From assembly GCA_963666575.2 (NCBI GenBank), contig CAXXYG010000027.1:496001-560000 (forward strand): 64,000 nucleotides of DNA, read 5' to 3'. Made by a program: the position numbers and the translations under genes. The notes beneath the pieces are model-generated. The model searched no databases, had not been told where the DNA came from, and was given only the letters and a program-made list of their open reading frames with translations. This document shows, piece after piece, positions 38,221-47,103 of the stretch (position 1 is its first letter; each line of letters starts with the position of its first letter). The stretch is from JABMQB01 sp963666575 (GTDB lineage Bacteria; Bacteroidota; Bacteroidia; Bacteroidales; Prolixibacteraceae).

Positions 38221-39450
38221 ATGATATATCCCGAATTTCAGCTACACCAGTTTAAAAATGGTATACGAATTATACACCAACAGGTAAATTCACCTGTTGC
38301 CCATTTGGGTGTAATAATTAATGCAGGTTCGCGCGACGAGGAAGCTCCGGAACAAGGCATGGCTCATTTTATTGAGCATTCTATTTTTAAGGGGACAAAA
38401 AAACGAAGGGCATTTCATATTTTAAGCCGTATTGAAGATGTTGGCGGTGAAATAAATGCCTATACAACAAAAGAAGAAACAGCGTTATTTGTTACCTTTC
38501 TATCGGACTACTTTGAACGGTCGGCTGAACTTCTAAGCGACATCCTTTTTAACAGTGTTTTTCCTGAGAAAGAATTGGATAAGGAAAAAGAGGTAGTATT
38601 GGATGAGATAAACTCATTTAATGATTCTCCTTCAGAATTAATTTTTGACGAATTTGAAGAGCTGGTTTTTGATGGACACCCCATAGCCCGGAATATTTTA
38701 GGTACTCCCGAAATAATTAAATCCTTTAATAAAAAAAATATTGTAAAATTTATAAACAGAAACTACAATACCGATCAAATAGTAATTAGCTCGGTTGGAA
38801 ATTACGATTTTAACAAAATTATTACCCTTCTTGAGAAATATTTTGGGTGGGCAAAAACTAATACACGCAATACAAAACGAAAACCAGTCGAGATTTATCC
38901 TGCACAAGTACAGCAAAAACAAAAAGATACATTTCAGGCTCACTGTATATTGGGAAATGCCGCCTTCGATAGCAATCATCCTAAGAGAATCGTTATGGTT
39001 TTATTGAATAGCCTTCTAGGTGGAAACTCTATGAACTCGCGATTAAATATGGCTCTCCGCGAGCGCAATGGATTGGCATATAATATTGAATCGAATTATA
39101 CGGCTTATTCCGATACAGGATTATTTAGTGTCTATTTTGGAACCGACCGCGAAAATTGTGACAAAGCATTAAATTTGGTTTTTCAGGAATTTAAAAAGTT
39201 ACGCGATAAAAATTTAGGGACACTACAACTTAGTAAAGCTAAAAAACAGCTTTTGGGGCAAATAGCCATCTCTACTGAAAACAAAGAAGAGATGATGCTT
39301 AGCATCGGCAAAAGTTATTTGTTATACAATAAAGTAGACCCGTTACAGGTTGTTTTTGATAAAATTAACGCGATTACTACCTCCGAAGTTGCCGATGTAG
39401 CTAATGAGATATTAAACGAAAAGTTTATGAGCAGATTGATATATAATTAG
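38221..39450 (+). CDS. M16 family zinc peptidase (processing-peptidase-like)
   Basis: This 409-residue soluble protein has the inverted zinc motif HXXEH as HFIEH at residues 49-53, preceded by the family phrase GSRDEEAPEQGMAHFIEHSIFKG (key residues H49, E52, H53). The distal Glu lies in the segment EKEVVLDEINSFNDSP. A C-terminal M16_C domain includes ALRERNGLAYNIESNYTAYSD. Its length matches bacterial M16B peptidases, which work as dimers on peptides or processed precursors. It is followed after three bases by an O-methyltransferase gene, so the two are co-transcribed. No signal peptide is visible. Confidence 0.93.
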   Translation: MIYPEFQLHQFKNGIRIIHQQVNSPVAHLGVIINAGSRDEEAPEQGMAHFIEHSIFKGTKKRRAFHILSRIEDVGGEINAYTTKEETALFVTFLSDYFERSAELLSDILFNSVFPEKELDKEKEVVLDEINSFNDSPSELIFDEFEELVFDGHPIARNILGTPEIIKSFNKKNIVKFINRNYNTDQIVISSVGNYDFNKIITLLEKYFGWAKTNTRNTKRKPVEIYPAQVQQKQKDTFQAHCILGNAAFDSNHPKRIVMVLLNSLLGGNSMNSRLNMALRERNGLAYNIESNYTAYSDTGLFSVYFGTDRENCDKALNLVFQEFKKLRDKNLGTLQLSKAKKQLLGQIAISTENKEEMMLSIGKSYLLYNKVDPLQVVFDKINAITTSEVADVANEILNEKFMSRLIYN

Positions 39451-39453
39451 GTC

Positions 39454-40092
39454 ATGAACAAAAATCTGGATTTAGAAAATTATATTTTAGCCAATATTGA
39501 CCGGGAGGACCCGGTTTTGGCAGAACTCGACCGCGAAACAAATATGAAAGTTCTGTATCCGCGAATGATTTCAGGCCACCTCCAGGGCCAAATATTATCC
39601 ATGTTATCGCAAATGATTCAGCCCCGAAATATTTTAGAAATAGGAACTTTTACAGGTTATTCGGCTATTTGTTTGACCAAAGGTTTAATGCCTGAAGGCA
39701 AATTGGTAACCATTGAATTAAACGATGAACTGGAAACATTTGCCGCACGGTATTTCAAAAAAGCAGGCATTACAAACAGTGTTATTCAAATAATCGGATC
39801 GGCTCTTCAGGAAATTCCAAAGTTAAACACCCATTTTGACCTCGTATTTATTGATGGCGATAAACGTGAGTATACCGACTACTACAACCTGATATTCGAC
39901 AAAATTGCGCCCGGCGGGTATATTATCGCCGACAACACCCTTTGGGGAGGGAAAGTAACTCAAACACTTGCTCACAACGATGAACAAACCAAGGGTGTGC
40001 TACTCTTTAATGAAACAATTAAAAATGATAACCGAATCGAAAAAGTTATACTTCCAATTCGGGATGGCATGACAATTATGCGTAAAAAATAA
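39454..40092 (+). CDS. SAM-dependent O-methyltransferase (caffeoyl-CoA OMT family)
   Basis: This 212-residue enzyme has the Methyltransf_3 motifs. The SAM-binding loop is ILEIGTFTGYSAICLTKGL (about residues 66-84), the acidic ribose-binding residue is in LVTIELNDEL, and metal and substrate residues are in LVFIDGDKREYTDYY and IIADNTLWGGKV. The family transfers methyl groups to catechol-type hydroxyls in a Mg-dependent manner; the bacterial substrate is usually unknown. Translation is probably coupled to the M16 peptidase three bases upstream. It converges with the RicT-like gene two bases downstream. Confidence 0.92.
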   Translation: MNKNLDLENYILANIDREDPVLAELDRETNMKVLYPRMISGHLQGQILSMLSQMIQPRNILEIGTFTGYSAICLTKGLMPEGKLVTIELNDELETFAARYFKKAGITNSVIQIIGSALQEIPKLNTHFDLVFIDGDKREYTDYYNLIFDKIAPGGYIIADNTLWGGKVTQTLAHNDEQTKGVLLFNETIKNDNRIEKVILPIRDGMTIMRKK

Positions 40093-40094
40093 TT

Positions 40095-41201
40095 TTAACG
40101 AGCCACTTTATTTTTGCGTCGTACAACTTTGTTTTTATTCCTTTGATTATTAAACCTTTTTTTCCTTTCAGGAAGCCTTTTTTCTTCTTTTAAAACAAAA
40201 CTGTGGGTATCTTTTACTACCTCTTCTTTAAATTCCGGAATATCAGGTTGAATGTTTCGTTTGTTTTTCTGAATAATTGATTTCACTTCTGAAATAGAGA
40301 GAGTAAAAACTTTAGGTTGTCCTTTTGATTCATTGGCAAGTGTGTACCATATTTTTTTTGCCAGGAAATCAGTTTTTAAATGAAACGCTGTGCCTTTTGA
40401 TGTATCCAGCTTTAATAGTTCAGTTGGGAATTCTTTCCGGGCATCGACATATGAATCAAGTTCATATAAAAGGCAGCACTTCAATTTCCCGCAGGCACCT
40501 GCCATTTTATTGGCTGAAGAAGAAAGGGCTTGTTTTTCAATGGCATCAATAGTGATTGAATCAAAATTAGTTCGCCAACTTGAACAACATAATTCCCTGC
40601 CACATGAGCCAATACCCCCTATCCTTCCGGCTTCCTGACGTGCACCAATCTGTTTCATTTCAATGCGAATCCGAAATTCCTTAGCATACAACTTAATCAG
40701 CTCCCTAAAATCAACCCTGCCTTCAGCTATGTAATAAAATATGGCTTTCGCTCCATCGCCTTTATATTCTACATCACCAATTTTCATTGCCAAACCCAAT
40801 TCTTTCGCAATTTCCCGGGCCCTGATCATGGTAGGCTTTTCTTTTTTTTGGGCAGCTTTCCATTTATCAAAATCGAGGTCGGTAACTTTTCTGTAAATAG
40901 TATTTAGAATGTAGCGGTCTTTGTTTTTTATTTTTCGGTTAAATTGCTTTTCTGCCAAATATCCTGTAAGTGTTACATATCCGACATCGTGCCCCGGCGA
41001 ACTGGCAACAACCACCATAGAACCCATTTTTAAAGGTAGGTTATTTGTATTTACACAGTATTCTTTTCGGGTTGATTTAAATCGAACTTCCACAATATTT
41101 GAAACATGTGTAGTGTCTGGCAAATCGTTTAGCCAGTTATAAGTATCCAGCATTGCTGGCCGTGAAGTATTTATATTGGTAGAACATCCGCTGCAACTCA
41201 T
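40095..41201 (-). CDS. PSP1-domain protein, RicT/YaaT-like
   Basis: This 368-residue protein has a PSP1 domain in the middle (GDGAKAIFYYIAEGRVDFRELIKLYAKEF) and paired cysteines that bind an iron-sulfur cluster in the Ric complex of Firmicutes (GSCGRELCCSSW and GACGKLKCCLLYE). It also has CSGCS near the N-terminus and a very basic C-terminal tail (KRFNNQRNKNKVVRRKNK). In Bacillus RicT acts with RicA and RicF in RNA maturation. Bacteroidota homologues are conserved but their role is not settled. The basic tail suggests nucleic-acid contact, which is inference. Monocistronic, convergent with the O-methyltransferase. Confidence 0.88.
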   Translation of the reverse strand: MSCSGCSTNINTSRPAMLDTYNWLNDLPDTTHVSNIVEVRFKSTRKEYCVNTNNLPLKMGSMVVVASSPGHDVGYVTLTGYLAEKQFNRKIKNKDRYILNTIYRKVTDLDFDKWKAAQKKEKPTMIRAREIAKELGLAMKIGDVEYKGDGAKAIFYYIAEGRVDFRELIKLYAKEFRIRIEMKQIGARQEAGRIGGIGSCGRELCCSSWRTNFDSITIDAIEKQALSSSANKMAGACGKLKCCLLYELDSYVDARKEFPTELLKLDTSKGTAFHLKTDFLAKKIWYTLANESKGQPKVFTLSISEVKSIIQKNKRNIQPDIPEFKEEVVKDTHSFVLKEEKRLPERKKRFNNQRNKNKVVRRKNKVAR

Positions 41202-41305
41202 CTCTCCTTATTTAGAATTATTTTAGACAAAGATTGGAAAAAATAGTTAATATGCGTATATTAAACCAGTCTAAATTAGAATAAATCATTTTAATCAACC
41301 GTATT

Positions 41306-41725
41306 ATGGATTTTGGAGAAGTTATTTCAAGTATGAATTTTTTGGCAGTATTGGTAGCTACTTTAAGTGCATTTGTATTAGGCGCATTGTGGTATGGCCC
41401 ACTTTTTGGCAAACTTTGGATGAAGCTAAATGGATTTACTCCTGAAAGTGTAAAGGTTGGCGGAATGTCAATGCCGGTAATTATGATTACCAATTTTGCG
41501 GCAACATTGATTTCGGCTTTAGCACTTGCAATGTTCCTAGGCAAAGAGTCAGATTGGATATTTGGGCTGACTGCCGGAATAATGGTAGCACTTTTTTGGA
41601 TTGCTACGAACCGTTTAAACGATGTACTTTATGAAAAAAAGCCATTGGGCCTTTGGATTTTAAACGTTGGGTATGCATTGGTATCGTATGCTATAATGGG
41701 AGCAATTTTAGGTGCCTGGCATTAA
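41306..41725 (+). CDS. DUF1761 family small membrane protein
   Basis: This 139-residue protein has four membrane segments (about residues 10-30, 52-73, 82-103 and 117-137). The DUF1761 pattern shows in FVLGALWYGPLFGKLWMKLNG near the N-terminus and MVALFWIATNRLNDVLYEKKPLGLWILN. The function of the family is unknown. It is a single gene closed by a strong terminator 27 bases after its stop. Confidence 0.88.
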   Translation: MDFGEVISSMNFLAVLVATLSAFVLGALWYGPLFGKLWMKLNGFTPESVKVGGMSMPVIMITNFAATLISALALAMFLGKESDWIFGLTAGIMVALFWIATNRLNDVLYEKKPLGLWILNVGYALVSYAIMGAILGAWH

Positions 41726-41751
41726 ACAACCAATCGAAGAATTATTTTGGG

Positions 41752-41777
41752 GAGCCTTATCGTTAAGGCTCTTTTTT
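41752..41777 (+). terminator. Terminator of the DUF1761 gene
   Basis: GAGCCTTA pairs perfectly with TAAGGCTC around a TCGT loop and is followed by six T residues. Confidence 0.92.
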
Positions 41778-41834
41778 GTTGATAAAATGTGTGTTTCAAT
41801 TAGGGTAGTTTTTTTTATCATCTTAACATTCCTT

Positions 41835-41842
41835 TATCTTTG
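41835..41842 (+). promoter_or_regulatory. -7 box of mutS
   Basis: TATCTTTG matches TAnnTTTG and ends eight bases before the ATG, implying a very short leader. No good -33 element is seen. Confidence 0.45.
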
Positions 41843-41850
41843 TTTTTATT

Positions 41851-44469
41851 ATGGCTCTGAAAAAAAAATATGTCGAAACACCTTTGATGAAACAATATTA
41901 TGCCATCAAAGAAAAACACCCTGATGCGATTTTGCTTTTCAGGGTTGGTGATTTTTATGAAACCTTCGGTGAAGACGCCATTAAAGCTGCCGAAATTTTA
42001 GGAATTACCTTAACTCGAAGAGCCAATGGTGCGGCTAATTTTGTTGAACTGGCCGGATTTCCTCATCATGCGGTTGATACCTACCTCCCTAAGTTAGTAC
42101 GGGCTGGCCAGCGGGTAGCTATATGTGAACAGCTCGAAGATCCGAAGTTGACTAAAACAATTGTTAAACGAGGAATTACTGAATTGGTAACTCCCGGAGT
42201 GTCAATTAACGATAACATAATTGAAAACAGGGAAAACAATTTTTTGGCTTCTGTCCATTTTGATAAAAACATTTCGGGTGTGGCCTTTATGGATATCTCA
42301 ACCGGTGAATTCCTTACTGCACAGGGAAGTTTTGAATACATCGATAAACTTTTAAACTCATTTGCCCCCAAAGAAGTGTTATTTCAACGGGGAAAAGGGA
42401 AAGAATTTACAGAATATTTTGGCAATAAATTTTATACGTATAATCTTGATGATTGGGTATATACTACCGATGCTGCTTTCGACAGGCTAATCCGTCATTT
42501 TGAAACAAAATCGCTAAAAGGGTTTGGAATACAGAACCTTCCTCTTGGAATTATTGCCTCGGGGGCTATTTTGCATTACCTCGATTTGACCGAGCACCGA
42601 AAATTACAGCATATAACCGGTCTTTCACGAATTGATGAAGGGCATCATGTATGGCTCGACCGGTTTACGGTGCGTAACCTCGAGTTATTTAATACCATTC
42701 ACGAAGGGGCAAAAACATTAATCGGTGTGATTGATAAAACCGTTTCGCCGATGGGGGCCCGACTTTTAAGAAGATGGGTGGCATTGCCACTTAAAGAAAT
42801 AAAACCAATTCAGGAACGGCTGGATGTTGTCGAATATTTTATTAAAAGCCCTGAAAACAGAGATGACCTGCAGGAATATATCCGGCAAATTGGAGATTTG
42901 GAACGGTTGATTTCGAAAGTTGCTGTAGGCCGAATAAATCCAAGGGAAATGGTTCAGGTAAAAAATGCTTTAAAATCATTAGAACCCATTAAAGAAGAAT
43001 GTTCTGCTGCCGATAATATTACACTTAACCGTTTTGCCGAACAAATAAATCCATGTGAGTTAATCCGAAAAAAAATAGAAACCGAAATCCTTCCCGATCC
43101 TCCGGTTAACATGAATAAAGGGCATATAATATGCAAAGGCATTTCTGAAGAGTTAGATGAGTTAAAACAAATTGCTTACAGCGGAAAGGATTATTTGCTT
43201 AAAATGCAACAGCGCGAAAGCGAAAAACATGGTATTTCCTCCTTAAAAATAGCTTTTAACAATGTATTTGGCTATTATATCGAAGTTAGAAATACACACA
43301 AAGACAAAGTTCCTGAAGAATGGATCAGGAAACAAACTCTTGTAAGTGCCGAACGCTATATTACCGAAGAACTAAAAGAATATGAAACAAAAATTTTAGG
43401 TGCCGAAGAAAAAATATTAACCCTTGAATCGAAAATATTTAATGAACTGGTTTTTGCTCTCTCTGAATATATCACAGCTATTCAGCTCAACGCTTCAATA
43501 ATTGCCAAAATCGATTGTTTATTATCATTTTCGTCCTGCTCAATCGAATACAAATATTTTAAACCCGAAATTAATAATTCAACAACAATAAATATTAAAC
43601 AAGGGCGGCACCCGGTTATTGAGCACCAGCTCCCTATTGGAGAAGAATATATTGCCAATGATGTAAGCTTAAATCAAGAGGATCAGCAGGTAATTATTAT
43701 AACTGGGCCTAATATGGCTGGTAAATCGGCTTTGTTAAGACAAACAGCCCTTATTGTACTGTTAGCCCAAATGGGATGTTTTGTACCAGCAGAAAAGGCA
43801 GAGATCGGCATTGTTGACAAAATTTTCACACGCGTAGGGGCTTCTGATAATATTTCATCGGGCGAATCAACATTTATGGTCGAAATGAACGAGGCAGCCA
43901 GCATCTTAAACAATGTGTCGGACCGAAGCCTTATTTTGCTTGATGAGTTAGGGCGAGGGACATCAACTTACGATGGCATCTCCATAGCCTGGTCGATTGT
44001 TGAATATTTACACGAGCATCCAAAAGCCAAAGCAAAAACTTTGTTTGCGACCCACTACCACGAATTAAATGAAATGGCAAGTTCTTTTGCGAGAGTTAAA
44101 AACTACAATGTAACCATCAAAGAAGTAGGCAAAAAGGTTATTTTTCTTCGGAAATTGGTACGTGGTGGCAGTAATCATAGTTTCGGAATTCATGTGGCTG
44201 CTATGGCCGGAATGCCAAAGTCGGTGGTGAAAAGGGCCAACAAAATTCTTGAGGAAATGGAAACAAACCATCAGAAAAAAAGCCTGGCAAAACCATTAAA
44301 CAACATAAGCGAAAACCGTGAAGGGCTTCAGTTAAGTTTTTTCCAGCTCGATGACCCTGTTCTTAAACAGATAAGGGATGAAATTGTAGGGCTCGATATT
44401 AATAACCTCACACCAATTGAAGCATTAAATAAGCTGAATGAAATTAAAAAATTGTCAGGTTTAAAATAA
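41851..44469 (+). CDS. mutS: DNA mismatch repair ATPase MutS
   Basis: This 872-residue protein of normal MutS length has the mismatch-reading motif F35-Y36-E37 in VGDFYETFGEDA. Connector, lever and clamp domains follow (LSRIDEGHHVWLDRFTVRNLEL, GISSLKIAFNNVFGYYIEVRN). The ATPase domain has Walker A GPNMAGKS at 619-626, the signature STFMVEMNEAA, Walker B LILLDELGRGTSTYDG and the conserved THYHEL. It recognises base mismatches and recruits MutL to start repair. All key residues are present. It is transcribed alone, followed by the tRNA-Gly/tRNA-Leu promoter. Confidence 0.98.
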   Translation: MALKKKYVETPLMKQYYAIKEKHPDAILLFRVGDFYETFGEDAIKAAEILGITLTRRANGAANFVELAGFPHHAVDTYLPKLVRAGQRVAICEQLEDPKLTKTIVKRGITELVTPGVSINDNIIENRENNFLASVHFDKNISGVAFMDISTGEFLTAQGSFEYIDKLLNSFAPKEVLFQRGKGKEFTEYFGNKFYTYNLDDWVYTTDAAFDRLIRHFETKSLKGFGIQNLPLGIIASGAILHYLDLTEHRKLQHITGLSRIDEGHHVWLDRFTVRNLELFNTIHEGAKTLIGVIDKTVSPMGARLLRRWVALPLKEIKPIQERLDVVEYFIKSPENRDDLQEYIRQIGDLERLISKVAVGRINPREMVQVKNALKSLEPIKEECSAADNITLNRFAEQINPCELIRKKIETEILPDPPVNMNKGHIICKGISEELDELKQIAYSGKDYLLKMQQRESEKHGISSLKIAFNNVFGYYIEVRNTHKDKVPEEWIRKQTLVSAERYITEELKEYETKILGAEEKILTLESKIFNELVFALSEYITAIQLNASIIAKIDCLLSFSSCSIEYKYFKPEINNSTTINIKQGRHPVIEHQLPIGEEYIANDVSLNQEDQQVIIITGPNMAGKSALLRQTALIVLLAQMGCFVPAEKAEIGIVDKIFTRVGASDNISSGESTFMVEMNEAASILNNVSDRSLILLDELGRGTSTYDGISIAWSIVEYLHEHPKAKAKTLFATHYHELNEMASSFARVKNYNVTIKEVGKKVIFLRKLVRGGSNHSFGIHVAAMAGMPKSVVKRANKILEEMETNHQKKSLAKPLNNISENREGLQLSFFQLDDPVLKQIRDEIVGLDINNLTPIEALNKLNEIKKLSGLK

Positions 44470-44492
44470 AAAGGGCATATTTTTAATTTTTT

Positions 44493-44523
44493 TTTGGAGA
44501 AAGGGAAATTTGCTCTATATTTG
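44493..44523 (+). promoter_or_regulatory. Promoter of the tRNA-Gly/tRNA-Leu pair
   Basis: TTTG (44493-44496), exactly 19 bases, then TATATTTG (44516-44523): a full match to the Bacteroidota consensus TTTG-N19-TAnnTTTG, about 75 bases upstream of tRNA-Gly. Confidence 0.82.
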
Positions 44524-44597
44524 CATCGCTGAAATAAAAACAGCGTTCTGTAACATAGATTTTAAAAGCCCTTGAGGCATTCAAAATAGTACTAAAA

Positions 44598-44670
<73 letters not shown>

Positions 44671-44689
44671 CATCTTTATTTTAAAGGAT

Positions 44690-44773
44690 GCCCGGATGGT
44701 GGAATTGGTAGACACGCTGGACTTAAAATCCAGTGGCCTTTAGGCTGTGCGGGTTCAAGTCCCGCTCCGGGTA
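44690..44773 (+). tRNA. tRNA-Leu (anticodon TAA), integration target
   Basis: This 84-base type II tRNA with a long variable arm has acceptor GCCCGGA with TCCGGGT. The anticodon stem CTGGA/TCCAG encloses CTTAAAA (TAA). Its last 14 bases form most of the 16-bp att repeat, so the tRNA stays intact on the left side of the integrated element. Confidence 0.97.
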
Positions 44774-44775
44774 CA
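44760..44775 (+). other. attL (left attachment repeat)
   Basis: TCCCGCTCCGGGTACA spans the end of tRNA-Leu plus two bases and is repeated exactly at 57209-57224. The flanking bases differ on both sides. Confidence 0.88.
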
Positions 44776-44812
44776 AAAAAGCCTGATAATCATTTGATTG
44801 TCAGGCTTTTTT
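44775..44812 (+). terminator. Element-borne terminator behind tRNA-Leu
   Basis: AAAAAAGCCTGATAATCA pairs with TGATTGTCAGGCTTTTTT (18 bp, one T-G), with a 2-base loop and a T-run. It lies just inside attL, so it is supplied by the element and replaces the native terminator now found after attR. Confidence 0.88.
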
Positions 44813-44822
44813 GCTTTTATTC

Positions 44823-44843
44823 AGTAACAAATAGGTAACAAAT
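44823..44843 (+). repeat. Two GTAACAAAT repeats, candidate integrase arm sites (left)
   Basis: AGTAACAAAT (44823-44832) and GGTAACAAAT (44834-44843) are direct repeats 11 bases apart, about 50 bases inside attL. The same sequence occurs three times near attR in the same orientation. Confidence 0.6.
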
Positions 44844-45030
44844 AGAGTTTTTTGCAGTTTCCTATACGCATCTATCCTGTGAGTTTCTTAGCAAATTATA
44901 AATATATTCTCGGTGGGATCATAAATATACTGCTCAACAAGCTGAAGTTTAGAGGTTTTTTTTAATGGGAAAGGATAGGAAAGAATTTTGTTTTAATCAT
45001 TGAATATTCCCATTGCAAAGGGTTATTATA

Positions 45031-45128
45031 AGAATAGTAGCCGATTGCGGGCTTCATTCTTGTCAAGTTACAAGAAATGGACTACAATACTTGGATTTAT
45101 TGCTATCTCAGCTATTGTTTTTATACAT
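45031..45128 (-). repeat. Type-B cassette spacer repeat, copy 1
   Basis: This 98-base segment shares ATAGTAGCCGATTGCGGG, CTTCATTC and TATTnTTTTTATACAT with 49398-49502. Its ends are inverted (on the minus strand AATAGCTGA... and ...TCGGCTACTATT). It begins exactly at the stop codon of the upstream gene, as copy 2 nearly does. Confidence 0.7.
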
Positions 45129-46188
45129 GGCTTATTAATTCAAATTTTATTTCTATCTCGGGAGTATAATCAATTAAATGATCATGATTTATTCTATAAA
45201 CTTTAAATCCATCGATTATTTCAGGAACTATTTTTTTGCCTATCATTTCAGAAACGGGATGTTTATAAATAGAGACTTGCAAATTTTCATATATTGACGT
45301 ATTTGGGAAAAAATAAATTTCTCTAACACTCTCTATTCTAGCTTGGAAATATCCAAATGTTCTTCTATATCCTATTCCTTTGTCAACAATATCAGACAAA
45401 TAATTATCCGCTCTTAATTGAACTAAATAGTTGAAAATTGAACCTTTTCTCTTTATATCGTCAAAGATTATAAAAAAGCTATGACTCAGTTCTGTTTCTT
45501 CATAAGTAACATGCTCAATATCCTTTTTTAATTGTTCATCAAAAACTTTTTCAACAACTATTTTACCAGGTTTGTCAATGTAGGTTTCAAATAGCTCATG
45601 TGTGATATCTGTCAAAGCCGTTACATTTCGTTTTTTCTTGAGTACACAATTACCAATTTCATCAACAACTATATCTTCTGTAATGGATAATTTGAGTTTA
45701 TAATTTTGTGTTATAGCTGCCAACATTTTTTTCAATGCTGGACCAATCTCGGTAGTTACAAATTTAATATCAAAGAGCCTAGAGTCATTGGGATTTTTTA
45801 ACACCGCGTCAATAGTATGTTCTATGTCAGTCTGCAATTTATTATCCCATTTTACTTTGGTAGTATTATAAACTATTATCCTTAAATGCTTTAAATCAAA
45901 AGGAATGTCCTCTGTATTTTGCACAAGCATAATTACAGGTTTATTTAATGAATGAGCAACACCTAACTCATACATTACATTGGGATTTCGATAAGTTAAA
46001 TCTGCAATAAGTAATTTAGCTGATGAAATTTGTTGTACAACATCCTTAATTATTGATTGTGTTCCAAAAATTTCATCAGCTCGTACCGGTGATAAACCAG
46101 ATGTTATAACTGCTGGTTTAATTATTTCTGTATAATACTCATTAAGAGGATCTCTAAAAGGCATTATAATAAAACAGGTATTTTTCAT
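45121..46188 (-). CDS. TIR-like / deoxyribosyltransferase-like nucleotide-processing protein
   Basis: This 355-residue protein has an N-terminal Rossmann-like domain (about 1-140) that opens CFIIMPFRDPLNEYYTEIIKPA. It carries the acidic catalytic-type motif NPNVMYELGVAH with Glu74, the signature of TIR-like and nucleoside 2-deoxyribosyltransferase-like domains in bacterial conflict systems. The C-terminal part of about 200 residues is a beta-rich domain I do not recognise, possibly a sensor. It is third in a tight operon with a ThsB-like TIR protein and a SLATT-like membrane protein (30-base gap). An NAD+- or nucleotide-cleaving role triggered during infection is inferred. The last codons overlap the start of a type-B spacer repeat. 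Confidence 0.72.
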   Translation of the reverse strand: MKNTCFIIMPFRDPLNEYYTEIIKPAVITSGLSPVRADEIFGTQSIIKDVVQQISSAKLLIADLTYRNPNVMYELGVAHSLNKPVIMLVQNTEDIPFDLKHLRIIVYNTTKVKWDNKLQTDIEHTIDAVLKNPNDSRLFDIKFVTTEIGPALKKMLAAITQNYKLKLSITEDIVVDEIGNCVLKKKRNVTALTDITHELFETYIDKPGKIVVEKVFDEQLKKDIEHVTYEETELSHSFFIIFDDIKRKGSIFNYLVQLRADNYLSDIVDKGIGYRRTFGYFQARIESVREIYFFPNTSIYENLQVSIYKHPVSEMIGKKIVPEIIDGFKVYRINHDHLIDYTPEIEIKFELISHV

Positions 46189-46218
46189 TATCTTTTATTT
46201 TTATACATCTCAAGTTTT

Positions 46219-47103
46219 TTATTGGAATAATTCAGTACTATCTCTTCTTGCAAGCCATAAAGTATGTTCTCTTGAAATAGAAGTTTCTGCATCATCTACA
46301 AAATTTTCAAAGTCAGATTTATTTTTTATATGTTTAACTTTTGATTTTATTAAACTCAATTCAGTTGCTGTTATTCCATAAGATTCAGTCAGTTCTTGAA
46401 ATCTTTTGAGTTGAAGCCAAGCAATAAATGAAGAAGCCAAACACGCCATTAGAGGAGTAATTGTGAAATCAATTATTTTGTAAAAGTCTAAAGCTAAAGC
46501 AACAATTGCTAATATTTGAAAAGTTATTATTGCAAAGAATGTCCAGTTTTTATTCCGTCTATTTTCTTTAGATTTTTTGTAGTACCAACTCCTTTGGTCT
46601 TCAATACGATTTAATAAATAATACTCAATTTTATCTTGAAAATCTAAATCTCTCAATTTTCTCATTGAGTCAGTAATTTGTTCTCCGTCAGAAAATTCTT
46701 CTCCGATTAGTTGAAAAAAATCTTTCTTTTGACCAATAATCTGCTTTAAGTTTTTAATCAGTTTTTCTTCTGCTGCACTTGATTCAAGTTTGTGTCCAAA
46801 TGGTTTAGTTCCAGTAATAAATTTCCAAGTCAATGATTTTGTACTTTCAGCAATTGCCCGTCCGTTATACCACGTTTTTTCAGGTTGGAAATACATAATC
46901 CATATTGTCGAGATTAAAGAAACTATCAATAAAAAACTTGAAATGAATGTAATCCAGCCGTTTTCAACTTGTATTGAAGATACAAATGTTGAAATGACCA
47001 AAAGTATAAGAATCCCTAAATTCAGCCGTATGAACGAATTTTGAGAAGTAATAGACTTGCTATCTGCTTTCTCAAATATGTTTGGAAATTCGAGCTTATT
47101 CAT
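46219..47103 (-). CDS. SLATT/DUF4231-type membrane effector, four membrane segments
   Basis: This 294-residue protein has two pairs of membrane segments (about 28-46 and 50-72; 186-207 and 213-232). Each pair is followed by a helical cytoplasmic part with the SLATT/DUF4231 wording: WYNGRAIAESTKSLTWKFITGTKPF after the first, ELTESYGITATELS and DDAETSISREHTLWLARRD after the second. It therefore looks like tandem SLATT domains. Computational work on nucleotide-signalling conflict systems proposes SLATT proteins as pore-forming effectors gated by a nucleotide signal. It overlaps the TIR gene by eight bases and precedes the TIR-like gene by 30, so the three products are probably made together. Confidence 0.8.
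   Translation of the reverse strand: MNKLEFPNIFEKADSKSITSQNSFIRLNLGILILLVISTFVSSIQVENGWITFISSFLLIVSLISTIWIMYFQPEKTWYNGRAIAESTKSLTWKFITGTKPFGHKLESSAAEEKLIKNLKQIIGQKKDFFQLIGEEFSDGEQITDSMRKLRDLDFQDKIEYYLLNRIEDQRSWYYKKSKENRRNKNWTFFAIITFQILAIVALALDFYKIIDFTITPLMACLASSFIAWLQLKRFQELTESYGITATELSLIKSKVKHIKNKSDFENFVDDAETSISREHTLWLARRDSTELFQ

Noticed and set aside
45000..45206. 68-codon plus-strand frame and the matching peptide SSRLRASFL near 49400
   Set aside because: The similarity comes from the type-B DNA repeat. The flanking codons differ in length and the frame in the second copy is soon lost, so a shared protein is unlikely.
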